A DNA stretch of 60,031 bases from positions 1 to 60,031 of the forward strand of contig JAUHXA010000047.1 of assembly GCA_030427245.1 (NCBI GenBank), in the 5' to 3' direction. How positions within the stretch are numbered: position 1 is the stretch's first letter; each line of letters begins with the position of its first letter. The notes beneath the pieces are model-generated. The model saw only the letters and a program-made list of their open reading frames with translations, searched no databases and was not told the DNA's origin. Positions 8,483-15,833 of this stretch are shown here, one piece after another. The position numbers and the translations under genes were made by a program. Source of the DNA: Bacteroidia bacterium. GTDB taxonomy: Bacteria; Bacteroidota; Bacteroidia; Chitinophagales; UBA2359.

Positions 8483-8576
8483 TCACAGCTCAAAAAAAAT
8501 TTTGTCTCGCTTCGCTCGACATTAAAAGCCAAAAAGGGCAAAAGCACAAAAGGGTAAAAGTGTCAGAGCGCAGAGA

Positions 8577-11500
8577 CTAAGGAGTTCTGGCGAGCCGAAA
8601 ACCGTTGAGGTCGTACCTATTATCAGGATAGTAGTAGCCGCGATTAGAAGGGCGACAGTAGGAATCGTCATTGTACCAAGAGCCGCCACGCAACACACGA
8701 GAGGCACCGCTTGAAAGTCCCTGTGGATTTTGGCGAGGGCTGTTTTTATAATAGTCTGCATCGTACCAATCTGCACACCATTCGTAAACATTTCCACTCA
8801 TATCGTAAATGCCCAATTCATTTGGTTTTTTGGTTTTTATTTCATGCGTTTGACTATTGGAATTGCTATCATACCAAGCCACTTCTTCAATGTCATTGCT
8901 ACCACTATAAGTATAGTTGTTGCTTGCCTGTCCTCCTTTTGCCGCATATTCCCATTCTGCTTCGGTAGGCAGTCGTTTACCTGCCCACTTTGCATAAGCA
9001 TCCGCACCATACCAGCTCACATAAATAACAGGATTATTTTCATAGCCATTTTCGACTTCAAAAATATCTCCGTTTTTTACAATCCTACACTTTTCACTTC
9101 CGGAACTACCTTCCAAATTTATCCATTTATCAATTTCGCCTGTTGTATTATCATTCAAAAACTGTGCATATTGGACATTCGTTACTTCATGCTCGTCTAT
9201 GTAAAAATCATCCAAAACCACTTCATGAACAGGTTGTTCATCTTCTCCTCCATCATTGCTTCCCATTTGAAAACTGCCTCCTTCCACAAAAATCATATTG
9301 CCCTCCACTTTTGGAGCCAATTTAGCCGCAAAATCCTCCAATTGCTGCTTCAACAGGCTATCGCTTGTTTCCTCTTGCAGTCGTCTTGCCATTGAAGCCA
9401 CACGACCTTTGTATTTGTTGTCGAAATAAGCACTGTCCTTTTCGTACAAATATTCCCAATCCTGTACAGCTTCTTGCACCTTTCGCTTGCGTCCATTCAC
9501 CAAAGCCCTTGCATAATATACATCCAATAAACTGCTGTCTGCTTCCGCCGCCTTAGAGAATACATCTGCTGCACGAAACATACGGTCGGGAGATTCCTCA
9601 TATTTTTGGGCATAATGACTCGCCCCTGCATAAAAATAAGCTTTCGCTGCCAATTCTTTTCTTCCCAAGCCCTCCAAACTATCTCCTTTCTCCTCCAATA
9701 TCCGAACAGCACTCACTGCATAATCCGCTAATGCTATCTCTGCCCGATGTTTGGTAATGTGAGCAGGTAGGTATTGCAGTCTCAAAGCACTATCAGCCAT
9801 TGCCATACAATTCACCAACAAAGTATCTCGCAACAAACTATCGCTTACTTTCGCCACAAAAGCCACCTTCAAATAATCCAAAGCCTGTTGATGGAAAAAT
9901 TGAGCCGAATCTTTGGAAGTGTCCAAATAATATCGTTGATTTTGGTGGTGAGCAATACAGTCCGTTTTGGGCGGATAAATCAAAAACATACTCAGTAGCA
10001 AAATCACCCCTGCCAAAGTCCATCGAAAACCCTCTTTCGTTCCCAACATCGGCATCCCACTTTTATAAAACACCTTCTGCAAAAAATCGGGCAACTGAAA
10101 ACCCAATACTACCTTTGTAGCAGGGTCGACATACTCCAATATACTGTATTCTTCAGAGGATTCGGAAAGATTAGTATTCCCCCTTTGAAGAGCCTGCTCC
10201 GAGGACTCGGAGGGGCTAGGGGGAGGTTTACGTGCAGATGAGAAGATATTCTCCCACTTCTTCACCACCAACAACATCTCATAAGCCGCAAACACATTCG
10301 CCAAAGGCTTGACCACAGGTACAGCAGTTTGTTCCCTCTCCATCAATGCCACAATCTCTTGCTTCACCACCTCCTCCGTTTCCTTGTCCAAATCTCGAAT
10401 CAAAGCCATTCGCAGTTCATCGGGCATTCTTCCTGTTTGAAACCACGGAAGGCGAGAGAGTTTGAGTAAGTCATTGATGGGATTGGCTTTGTAGTCGTGA
10501 ATCAATTGGAGGGCTTTGCCGAGTTGTAGGGTGAAATCCCAATGTAGTTCGGGATAAACAGCACAGGCGCAGAGCCATTGATAGGTTTGGGGGGAAAGGT
10601 AGGATTGGAGTTCGGTTTTTACCCACCCCCAGCCCCTCCCAAGAGGAGAGTTTTTATTCCCCTCCAAGGAGAGCTTGTGCCGAGAACTCGGTAGGTTAGG
10701 GGTGGGTTCTGCGTCAAATGAGGGCGGCACTTCCAACTCCTCCAAATCCAACCACTGCCCTAAATTCCCATCATCATCACCCTCAAAAATTCCAATCAAA
10801 CGAGCCAAAGCATAAGGTTGGGCAGGCAGCAGGATAAACTGTTCTGACAGGGTAATTTCGGGATAGGTCCACCACTGCGTAGGTTTGGGGCTGAGAATCG
10901 CCTTTTGTTGCCAAGTCTCAAACAAGTTCACCCATTCTCGCAGTTCGTCGTTTTGAGGATTCACCAAAGCCTCCGCATCTCCGAAAATCAACAAACGGTG
11001 TTTGGGATAGCGGTTCGCCAATTCCTCCAAATACACATCGTCTTCAAAGGCATTTTTCCAGCACACTCTTGGGTCGCTGCGGTAGAAAAAACGCTCTATG
11101 AAAATATCCTGTTGCTGCAATTCCTTCACCCATTGTTCAAACAAACGGGTTTGGTGGCTTTTGATGTGTGGTTGGTCTATCAACACCAAATATTCGGGCG
11201 CACGAGTGCCGCTGTTGTAGGCAAAGGTCGGATAGCCCCCTTCGTCAATCGTCGTTTCCACGCTTTTCTCCACATCCAAACGAGTATTATTGCTCGCCAC
11301 CCTCCGCCGAAAAGCCTTTGCCGTTTCGTAAAATTCTTCCGATTGAAACAACTTCAAATCGGGATGCGACAAACGAATGTGGTGGAAATGATGCGGCTGT
11401 TTCTTCAATTCTTCCTTCACCAATATCAACTTTCGCCGCCGCCAACGAAAAAACTCATACAAGACAAAAGCAAACAATGCCAAAAAGATGCCTCCCCATT

Positions 11501-12083
11501 TGAGGTACAAACCGTACAAATGCCAAATTCCTGCCTCCAAATGCGAAATATCTTCTTCGAGCAATTCGCCCTTGGTAGTCAATGGAATGGATTCTCCTTC
11601 TAGTTCGGTGAGGTTGATTTCCTCGGTGGCTTCGGATTCTTCTACTTCCTCAGTTGGAGGATTTACTACTACAGTTTCTGTTGTATCTAAGATGGCATCT
11701 TTGTCAATTGTAAGGCTGTCAGTTGAATCAAGTTTTTCGTCTATTGCCTTTACCTCGTCCTGTAAATACACTTTCCAAAAAATCCCACCTCCAATCAAAA
11801 ACGCCAAAATTATCGCCACCAAATATTTCCAAGAAGAACTTTTAGCATCCATAATAATTTCAGCATCCTTCAATCGCTGTTCCTCCGCAATCGCTTCTTC
11901 TCTTTTGCTTTGTCGGTCGAACTGTTGAAAATAACGCTGAAAAGCCCGTTTAAACAAAAGCTGTTCCTCCTCGCTTTTCGCAAAAATGGGCGACAACAAC
12001 TGCCTCAAACGCCCTTCTTCCACTGATTCTCCTTCCAATTTGAGCAATAGACGTTTGACCTGCAAGTGCGTATCTGCACCCAC
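8577..12083 (-). CDS. DGR variable protein: TM, vWA-like, FGE/CLec fold
   Basis: A 1,168-aa protein from GTG 12083. Order: charged helical N-terminus (1-80), TM helix (about 87-103), acidic linker, TM helix (about 194-213), a vWA-like region (about 295-430; YLVLIDQPHIKSH replaces the usual DxSxS, so metal binding is doubtful), a helical region, a third TM (about 695-712), a TPR-like helical stretch (about 740-910) and an FGE-sulfatase/C-type-lectin fold (about 927-1168; MIFVEGGSFQMGS, RLPTEAEWEYAA, GNVYEWCADW, RVLRGGSW). The VR covers residues 1126-1168. Catalytic Cys pairs of true FGE enzymes are not both present, so ligand binding is more likely than catalysis. Two proline-rich in-frame inserts (about 458-488 and 619-636) derive from palindromic repeats. 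The frame stays open upstream to 12,273 with family-like sequence (FLLLGGFIDYLQQEGF), but no ATG exists there. Confidence 0.88.
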   Translation of the reverse strand: MGADTHLQVKRLLLKLEGESVEEGRLRQLLSPIFAKSEEEQLLFKRAFQRYFQQFDRQSKREEAIAEEQRLKDAEIIMDAKSSSWKYLVAIILAFLIGGGIFWKVYLQDEVKAIDEKLDSTDSLTIDKDAILDTTETVVVNPPTEEVEESEATEEINLTELEGESIPLTTKGELLEEDISHLEAGIWHLYGLYLKWGGIFLALFAFVLYEFFRWRRRKLILVKEELKKQPHHFHHIRLSHPDLKLFQSEEFYETAKAFRRRVASNNTRLDVEKSVETTIDEGGYPTFAYNSGTRAPEYLVLIDQPHIKSHQTRLFEQWVKELQQQDIFIERFFYRSDPRVCWKNAFEDDVYLEELANRYPKHRLLIFGDAEALVNPQNDELREWVNLFETWQQKAILSPKPTQWWTYPEITLSEQFILLPAQPYALARLIGIFEGDDDGNLGQWLDLEELEVPPSFDAEPTPNLPSSRHKLSLEGNKNSPLGRGWGWVKTELQSYLSPQTYQWLCACAVYPELHWDFTLQLGKALQLIHDYKANPINDLLKLSRLPWFQTGRMPDELRMALIRDLDKETEEVVKQEIVALMEREQTAVPVVKPLANVFAAYEMLLVVKKWENIFSSARKPPPSPSESSEQALQRGNTNLSESSEEYSILEYVDPATKVVLGFQLPDFLQKVFYKSGMPMLGTKEGFRWTLAGVILLLSMFLIYPPKTDCIAHHQNQRYYLDTSKDSAQFFHQQALDYLKVAFVAKVSDSLLRDTLLVNCMAMADSALRLQYLPAHITKHRAEIALADYAVSAVRILEEKGDSLEGLGRKELAAKAYFYAGASHYAQKYEESPDRMFRAADVFSKAAEADSSLLDVYYARALVNGRKRKVQEAVQDWEYLYEKDSAYFDNKYKGRVASMARRLQEETSDSLLKQQLEDFAAKLAPKVEGNMIFVEGGSFQMGSNDGGEDEQPVHEVVLDDFYIDEHEVTNVQYAQFLNDNTTGEIDKWINLEGSSGSEKCRIVKNGDIFEVENGYENNPVIYVSWYGADAYAKWAGKRLPTEAEWEYAAKGGQASNNYTYSGSNDIEEVAWYDSNSNSQTHEIKTKKPNELGIYDMSGNVYEWCADWYDADYYKNSPRQNPQGLSSGASRVLRGGSWYNDDSYCRPSNRGYYYPDNRYDLNGFRLARTP
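8579..8708 (-). repeat. DGR variable repeat (VR)
   Basis: It occupies the last 43 codons of the FGE-fold gene, ending at the TAG at 8577-8579. Residues that vary relative to the TR all fall on TR Asn, Lys or Thr codons: N to Y, D, D, Y in the first cluster, N to G, Y, Y, Y in the second, and Y, D, L in the third. The unchanged scaffold (RGGSW, CRPSNR, PDNR, NGFRLA) keeps the fold. The GC-richer invariant block reading CGGCTCGCC on the minus strand near the 3' end is the likely initiation-of-mutagenic-homing region; two adenine changes lie beyond it. Confidence 0.95.
10176..10226. repeat. Palindromic repeat inside the VR gene (family D)
   Basis: CCCCCTTTGAAGAG pairs with a downstream GGGGCTAGGGGG arm around the inner hairpin CTCCGAGGACTCGGAG. 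It encodes the low-complexity stretch PPPSPSESSEQALQRG in the membrane protein. The same CCCCYNNCCCCTTCAAAGGGG theme occurs between genes at 15,614 and 18,040, so it is a mobile or spreading intergenic repeat that landed in frame. Confidence 0.65.
10620..10709. repeat. Second palindromic repeat inside the VR gene (family D)
   Basis: ACCCACCCCCAGCCCCTCCC pairs imperfectly with GGTTAGGGGTGGGT at the far end, with the inner hairpin CCGAGAACTCGG. It encodes PTPNLPSSRHKLSLEGNK followed by NSPLGRGWGWVKTE, a sequence type that recurs in Bacteroidota proteins carrying such repeats. Confidence 0.65.
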
Positions 12084-12207
12084 TGCAAAGCCCTCTTGTT
12101 GGAGGTAGTCTATGAATCCTCCGAGTAAGAGAAAATCTGAATTTGAATTCGAGTTTGGTATGTTGTTTTTTGGTTCGATAGATTGTGTTATTTCGTGTAT
12201 TATTTTT

Positions 12208-12336
12208 TGAACAGGAACTGCTAGATGTAAAAGAACTTTGCCGCACTGAGTTTTGGTCTTTTGTGTTCGTATTCAGTGTGGAAAATCCAACGTCCAATGC
12301 GGAAAGTTCCTGCCCAATCTAGCAGTTCTTGTTCAC
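12208..12336. repeat. Palindromic element, copy 3 (family A-like)
   Basis: The outer arms GAACAGGAACTGCTAGAT and ATCTAGCAGTTCTTGTTC are near-perfect inverted repeats; an inner stem pairs CCGCACTGAGT with ATTCAGTGTGG. It lies between the TIR gene and the FGE gene, overlaps the TIR stop codon (12,333-12,335), and extends into the open frame upstream of the FGE gene. It shares the GAACAGGA end and the GCCGCACTGA core with the other copies. Confidence 0.65.
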
Positions 12337-13775
12337 ATCCCCCTTATCTCCGCCTGCCCCTCATCCCTTCTCAAATCCTCAATGGGTTTTTTAAAGGTCG
12401 CTTCAATCAATTCCATGGGTACTTTGTCTTGATTGGCAAACAATTGGTCTGCAAGAGATTTCATTTCGTGTAAATCAAAATCTCTTATCCAAATCCGCAC
12501 ATCTTCCATAGTCACAGGCTCTAAAGTTGCCAGCAAGTTACAATGATTTTGCAGTTCGTTAGCCAATTTCGTCAATTGCTGCTGCACTTTTTCGGTTTTA
12601 TTGGGTTGGAAAAGCCGCTTCAAAAAACCTTTTTTCGTTTCGGGATAAATGACATTGAGAAACACAATCACATAAAGGTTTTCCTGTTTGATTTGCACCT
12701 TCCAAAAATCTCGAATGTACCATTGCAGCAATTGCAGGGTTTGGGCATCCCAAGAATCGCATGAAATATTGTGTTGCAGCACAATGACTCCGCCCGCAGT
12801 ACGACTTTGATACAAATCCAACAATTCTCGGGCTGTCCAATTTGCTCCATTGAGTTTGTCTATTTCATCGGCAATTTTACGTTTAAGTTGCCGCTTGCGA
12901 AAAGGCAAATCTTTGGAAACAGGAAATTCTTTGATGGTGTAAAAATCAACGACTCCTTTGGTTTGGCTGATGATTTGAGCCGCCAAGTCGTAGATTTTGA
13001 ACTCTTTGAAGCGTTCCACCAAATTGTAGTGCTGTTCTTCAAAAGGCCCGTGAATCAAATAGAAAAAAGGTTGGTTGAAATCGGGTGAGATGCGCTGTTC
13101 GATACAATCTGTAAACTCTTCGCTTTGGTCTTTGCGGTCACAACGCAAATACAACAACGCACGTTTTTTGCTTTTTCTATCTTCTTCTTGCAGTTCCTGC
13201 TTCTGTTCCGATTCTATTGAAGGGAAAGGGTCGTGCAAAAATATTTTTTCCCTCTCAAAGATCTTTGCCTCTGAATCAATTTCAAACGCTTCCTTTTCTT
13301 CCTCTTCTGTAGGATTCAGCAGTTCGTAAATAGAAGTCGCTATTTCGCTCAATTGATAATCTCTTGAAAAACCTTCATCATTGACAATAGGAATTACTTT
13401 GCCTTTTTCATTCAATTTTGAAGGTAGAGGCTGTAAATCGGCAAAAGGTGAGTTTTTCCAAAAGCAGTAACGACCTATGAGGGGAATAACACGAGCTTCT
13501 CCATTTTCGTGTCTTTCAATGGCTTGGGTTAGTTGAACATCGTAGGTTTCATCATTGGATAAAAAATCGGAACTGATAAGCAAAAGTATGAGATTGGCTT
13601 TCTGCAAGTATTCTTCCACCGTTTTATCGGTCACCTTTCCCGCTTCTATCTTGCCATCGTGGTGGATTTGGATGTCCAAACTGGACAAATGCTTTTCCAA
13701 TTCCTCTCGAATCGCAGTATCTTGAGGAGCATAGGCAATGAAAATTTCGGTGGTATTAGAATGGTTTGGCGGCAT
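12333..13775 (-). CDS. TIR domain protein with iSTAND-like C-terminal region
   Basis: A 480-aa cytoplasmic protein. The TIR domain spans about 10-155: EIFIAYAPQDTAIREEL at the start, NLILLLISSDFL in the middle and ARVIPLIGR near 94-102. The stretch YDVQLTQAIERHE aligns with the usual YDxEM...ALERHE helix, with Gln in place of the expected catalytic Glu (my alignment by eye). A coiled, charged linker follows, then about 195-450 resembling the inactive STAND (iSTAND) module: FFYLIHGPFEEQHYNLVERF is a degenerate P-loop-like start and GGVIVLQHNI a Walker-B-like strand. TIR domains often cleave NAD+ or assemble signalling complexes. It is upstream of and co-oriented with the FGE protein and is likely co-transcribed with it across the palindromic element. 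Confidence 0.82.
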   Translation of the reverse strand: MPPNHSNTTEIFIAYAPQDTAIREELEKHLSSLDIQIHHDGKIEAGKVTDKTVEEYLQKANLILLLISSDFLSNDETYDVQLTQAIERHENGEARVIPLIGRYCFWKNSPFADLQPLPSKLNEKGKVIPIVNDEGFSRDYQLSEIATSIYELLNPTEEEEKEAFEIDSEAKIFEREKIFLHDPFPSIESEQKQELQEEDRKSKKRALLYLRCDRKDQSEEFTDCIEQRISPDFNQPFFYLIHGPFEEQHYNLVERFKEFKIYDLAAQIISQTKGVVDFYTIKEFPVSKDLPFRKRQLKRKIADEIDKLNGANWTARELLDLYQSRTAGGVIVLQHNISCDSWDAQTLQLLQWYIRDFWKVQIKQENLYVIVFLNVIYPETKKGFLKRLFQPNKTEKVQQQLTKLANELQNHCNLLATLEPVTMEDVRIWIRDFDLHEMKSLADQLFANQDKVPMELIEATFKKPIEDLRRDEGQAEIRGM

Positions 13776-13857
13776 TTAGACAATGTTTGGCTTAGATGAC
13801 TCCACAAAATAACAAATATTTCTAAAACCATAGCCATACTAAAATATTGTTGTTGTG

Positions 13858-13988
13858 TTTACAGCTTTGAACATGGCTTGTTCCGAGACCTCGAAAAATC
13901 GGCTACAAAAAAGAATCTCACTTGACATAGCACAAAACCCAATATTCAGTGCGGCTTCCTTTCAATTAAATCTTCCTGTTCAAGGCTC
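13858..13988. repeat. Palindromic element, copy 4 (family A)
   Basis: It starts ACAGCTTTGAACATGG and ends TTTCAATTAAATCTTCCTG followed by TTCAAGGCTCT. It is the inverted counterpart of the 5,564-5,690 copy; together they bracket the DGR, FGE and TIR genes. The inner part contains ATTCAGTGCGGC, the reverse complement of the core in copy 3. The rest of 13,776-14,079 holds only this element and the following terminator. Confidence 0.7.
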
Positions 13989-13996
13989 TCAACAAC

Positions 13997-14037
13997 AAAA
14001 AACAGGAAGCCACTCCCAAAGAGTGCTTCCTGTTTTC
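13997..14037 (-). terminator. Hairpin terminator after 14,080 gene
   Basis: The arms AAAACAGGAAGC and GCTTCCTGTTTT enclose a short inner stem (ACTCCCAAAGAGT). It lies 45 bp downstream of the minus-strand stop codon at 14,080 and has T-rich flanks on both strands. Confidence 0.7.
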
Positions 14038-14079
14038 GTTATTAATGTCTTGCTTCTTACATCCTACTTCTTGCTTCCC

Positions 14080-15123
14080 TTAATACTGCTTAGGTTGCGG
14101 TAATACTTTCTTACAATCAAAGCTAACCGAAAGGTTGTCGCCATAAGCCATGTTACCTGTATCTGCAACACCATTTTTAGAAGATTTTTTGATGAACAAT
14201 CGAACCTTCGCTGCATTGCTACCCAAGCTTACTTTTTCTTGTTCCAAAGTCCAAATCATTCCTGTATGCGTCACTCCAAACTGAACATATTCCAAAATTC
14301 TATCGTTGCTGTCCATGATATAGGCGTAGAGGTAAGCGTGTCCAGTAGGAGCGTTGTTTTGACTGTTGCGAGTGTAGCCAGAAATGTAAGCCGTTGAACT
14401 TCCGCTTGGTATGCGAACATCTTGGTAAAAATGAGAGTCACTTTGTTGCACTTGAAAAGCTTTGTTTCCACCTGCTAAGTTGGCGATGTTGGTCGTACCA
14501 TAAGCTGACCAGCCATTTGTACCTTGGTCTGCTTTTGGATTTCTAAGTGCATTGCTACAAGCAGAAACACCGGGAGCAGGCATGATTTTTTTGCAGTTGA
14601 AGCTCAAAGCCAAGTTGTCGAAGTGCGCCATATTACCCGTATCTGCAACACCATTCTTAGCCGATTTTTTCAAGAAAAAGCGTACTTTTCTGGCTGCACT
14701 GGTCAATTTGACGGTTTTTTGGTCGAGTTTCCAAGACATTCCCGTGTTGTTCACTCCAAACTGTACATACTCCAAAATTTTGTCGCTGCCATCCATAATA
14801 TAACCATACAAATAAGCATGTCCAGTTGGAGCGTTGTTTTGACTGTTGCGGGTATAGCCCGAAAAGTGAACATATTTGCTGCCCGAAGGAATCGTTACAT
14901 CTTGATAGAAATGTGCGCCACTGTCCATTACCTTAAAGCTTTTGTTGCCACCTGCCAAATTTGCGATTGCAGTGCTTCCGTAAGCTGTCCAACCATTTGT
15001 GCCTCTATCGGCAGTAGGGTTGGTCAAGGTGTTGCGGCATTGTGCAAAGATGTCAGTATTTGCAGTAAACAATGCGACTAAAACTAAAAGTGTCCATGCG
15101 AGATTTTTTTGAAACGTTTTCAT
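14080..15123 (-). CDS. Secreted protein with two jelly-roll-like repeats
   Basis: A 347-aa protein with a signal peptide (LLVLVALFTANTDIFAQ). The mature part is two copies of an approximately 155-aa unit. Each opens with a Cys and NP-A--GTNGW-AYG, contains FYQDV-IPSGS, then GYTRNSQNNAPTGHAYLY (identical in both), EYVQFGV, and closes with KNGVADTGNMA and a Cys-Lys-Lys. The spacing and strand pattern suggest a galactose-binding-like or FBA-type jelly roll, and the conserved Cys pair per repeat suggests one disulfide each. No sorting domain is visible. The function is unknown; carbohydrate or surface binding is a reasonable guess. It is monocistronic, flanked by the palindromic element and the SAM riboswitch region. 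Confidence 0.8.
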   Translation of the reverse strand: MKTFQKNLAWTLLVLVALFTANTDIFAQCRNTLTNPTADRGTNGWTAYGSTAIANLAGGNKSFKVMDSGAHFYQDVTIPSGSKYVHFSGYTRNSQNNAPTGHAYLYGYIMDGSDKILEYVQFGVNNTGMSWKLDQKTVKLTSAARKVRFFLKKSAKNGVADTGNMAHFDNLALSFNCKKIMPAPGVSACSNALRNPKADQGTNGWSAYGTTNIANLAGGNKAFQVQQSDSHFYQDVRIPSGSSTAYISGYTRNSQNNAPTGHAYLYAYIMDSNDRILEYVQFGVTHTGMIWTLEQEKVSLGSNAAKVRLFIKKSSKNGVADTGNMAYGDNLSVSFDCKKVLPQPKQY

Positions 15124-15329
15124 TTTTCTAAATTTTAAGGTGTTAAAGTTTAATAACTGTGTTCGCCCATTTTAGACGCATGGCGATTGGGCTTTGGAAA
15201 AAAGCAGTTGGTTTTTTGAAGAAAATGAAACGTTTTTGGGGAAGTCTAATTTTTTAACAAAATAAATGATTGATATTTAGTTAGTTGTATTTTGAAGCCA
15301 AAGCCTATTTATTTTTGAAGTGAAAAAGA

Positions 15330-15362
15330 TTTGGAACTTCAATTTGTTTTGGCTTATATTTG
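15330..15362 (+). promoter_or_regulatory. Bacteroidota-type promoter for the SAM leader
   Basis: TTTG at 15,330-15,333 and TATATTTG at 15,355-15,362 are separated by 21 bp, fitting the -33 TTTG / -7 TAnnTTTG pattern of the phylum. The predicted start is about 20 bp before the riboswitch P1 stem. Confidence 0.7.
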
Positions 15363-15390
15363 CAGCAGTTCTTTTAAAAAAAAACATTTT

Positions 15391-15513
15391 TTCTTATCAA
15401 GAAAGGTGGAGAGATTAGGCTCGACGAAACCTTAGCAACCTGTACGGCAAATTTTTTATATGCAAGTATAAGGTGCTAATTCCCGCCCTTAGAATCTAAG
15501 GGAAAGATAAGCT
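15391..15513 (+). ncRNA. SAM-I (S-box) riboswitch
   Basis: The conserved core is present in order: TTCTTATC (P1 5' strand), AGGTGGAGAGATTAGGCTCG, ACGAAACCTTAGCAACC, a variable P3 arm, AAGGTGCTAATTCCCGCC, the P4 hairpin CCCTTAGAATCTAAGGG and GAAAGATAAGC closing P1. This class binds S-adenosylmethionine and normally turns off methionine and cysteine genes. It precedes a trans-sulfuration enzyme gene, which fits. Confidence 0.93.
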
Positions 15514-15559
15514 GAAAGCAATAGCTTTCATCTAGGAAACAAATAATATTTATACAGCC

Positions 15560-15600
15560 AATCTCTTTTGAAATTCGTTTTTCAAAAGAGATTTTTTTTT
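15560..15600 (+). terminator. Riboswitch expression-platform terminator
   Basis: AATCTCTTTTGAAA pairs with TTTCAAAAGAGATT and is followed by a run of T. It lies about 47 nt after the riboswitch. The hairpin AAAGCAATAGCTTT (15,515-15,529) between them may take part in an anti-terminator switch. SAM binding is expected to favour termination. Confidence 0.8.
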
Positions 15601-15833
15601 GTTTACACTGCAACATCCCCCTCGCCCCCTTCAAAGGGGGAATTAACTCCCACAAAAGTGATTCACTTTGTAGGAGTTATACTAAGGGAAATAAATAGCA
15701 ATAAAAGACAGCTGTATAAAAAACGCCCTCCCCAATCCCAATAGCTACCGATTTACAAGCATCGAAGATGCTTAGTGAATCGGTAGCTTAACTTGATAAG
15801 TATTTAATTCTTTAATTTTAAATACTTACCAAC
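15601..15833 (+). promoter_or_regulatory. Long leader with further hairpins
   Basis: Between the terminator and the ATG at 15,834 lie a family D repeat (15,614-15,642), a hairpin AACTCC...GGAGTT (15,645-15,677), a long hairpin AGCTACCGATTT / GAATCGGTAGCT with an inner stem (about 15,740-15,789), and AAGTATTTAA / TTAAATACTT directly before the start codon (15,797-15,828). The last could hide the ribosome binding site. Whether these are functional or intergenic repeats is unknown. Confidence 0.5.

Noticed and set aside
8233-8797. Minus-strand frames through TR and VR in other phases (LVCCVAALG-type peptides), and plus-strand frames there
   Set aside because: They are shadows of the repeat sequence; the two look alike only because TR and VR are repeats.
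10905-11603. A 232-aa plus-strand frame opposite the DGR target gene
   Set aside because: It overlaps the vWA-like coding region and shows no family resemblance.
8577-12083. Active sulfatase-modifying (FGE) enzyme
   Set aside because: Only a single Cys is at the expected region and the surface loops are the diversified VR; ligand binding is more likely.
14524-15081. A plus-strand frame opposite the two-repeat secreted gene
   Set aside because: It mirrors the repeated codons; no signal or motif.
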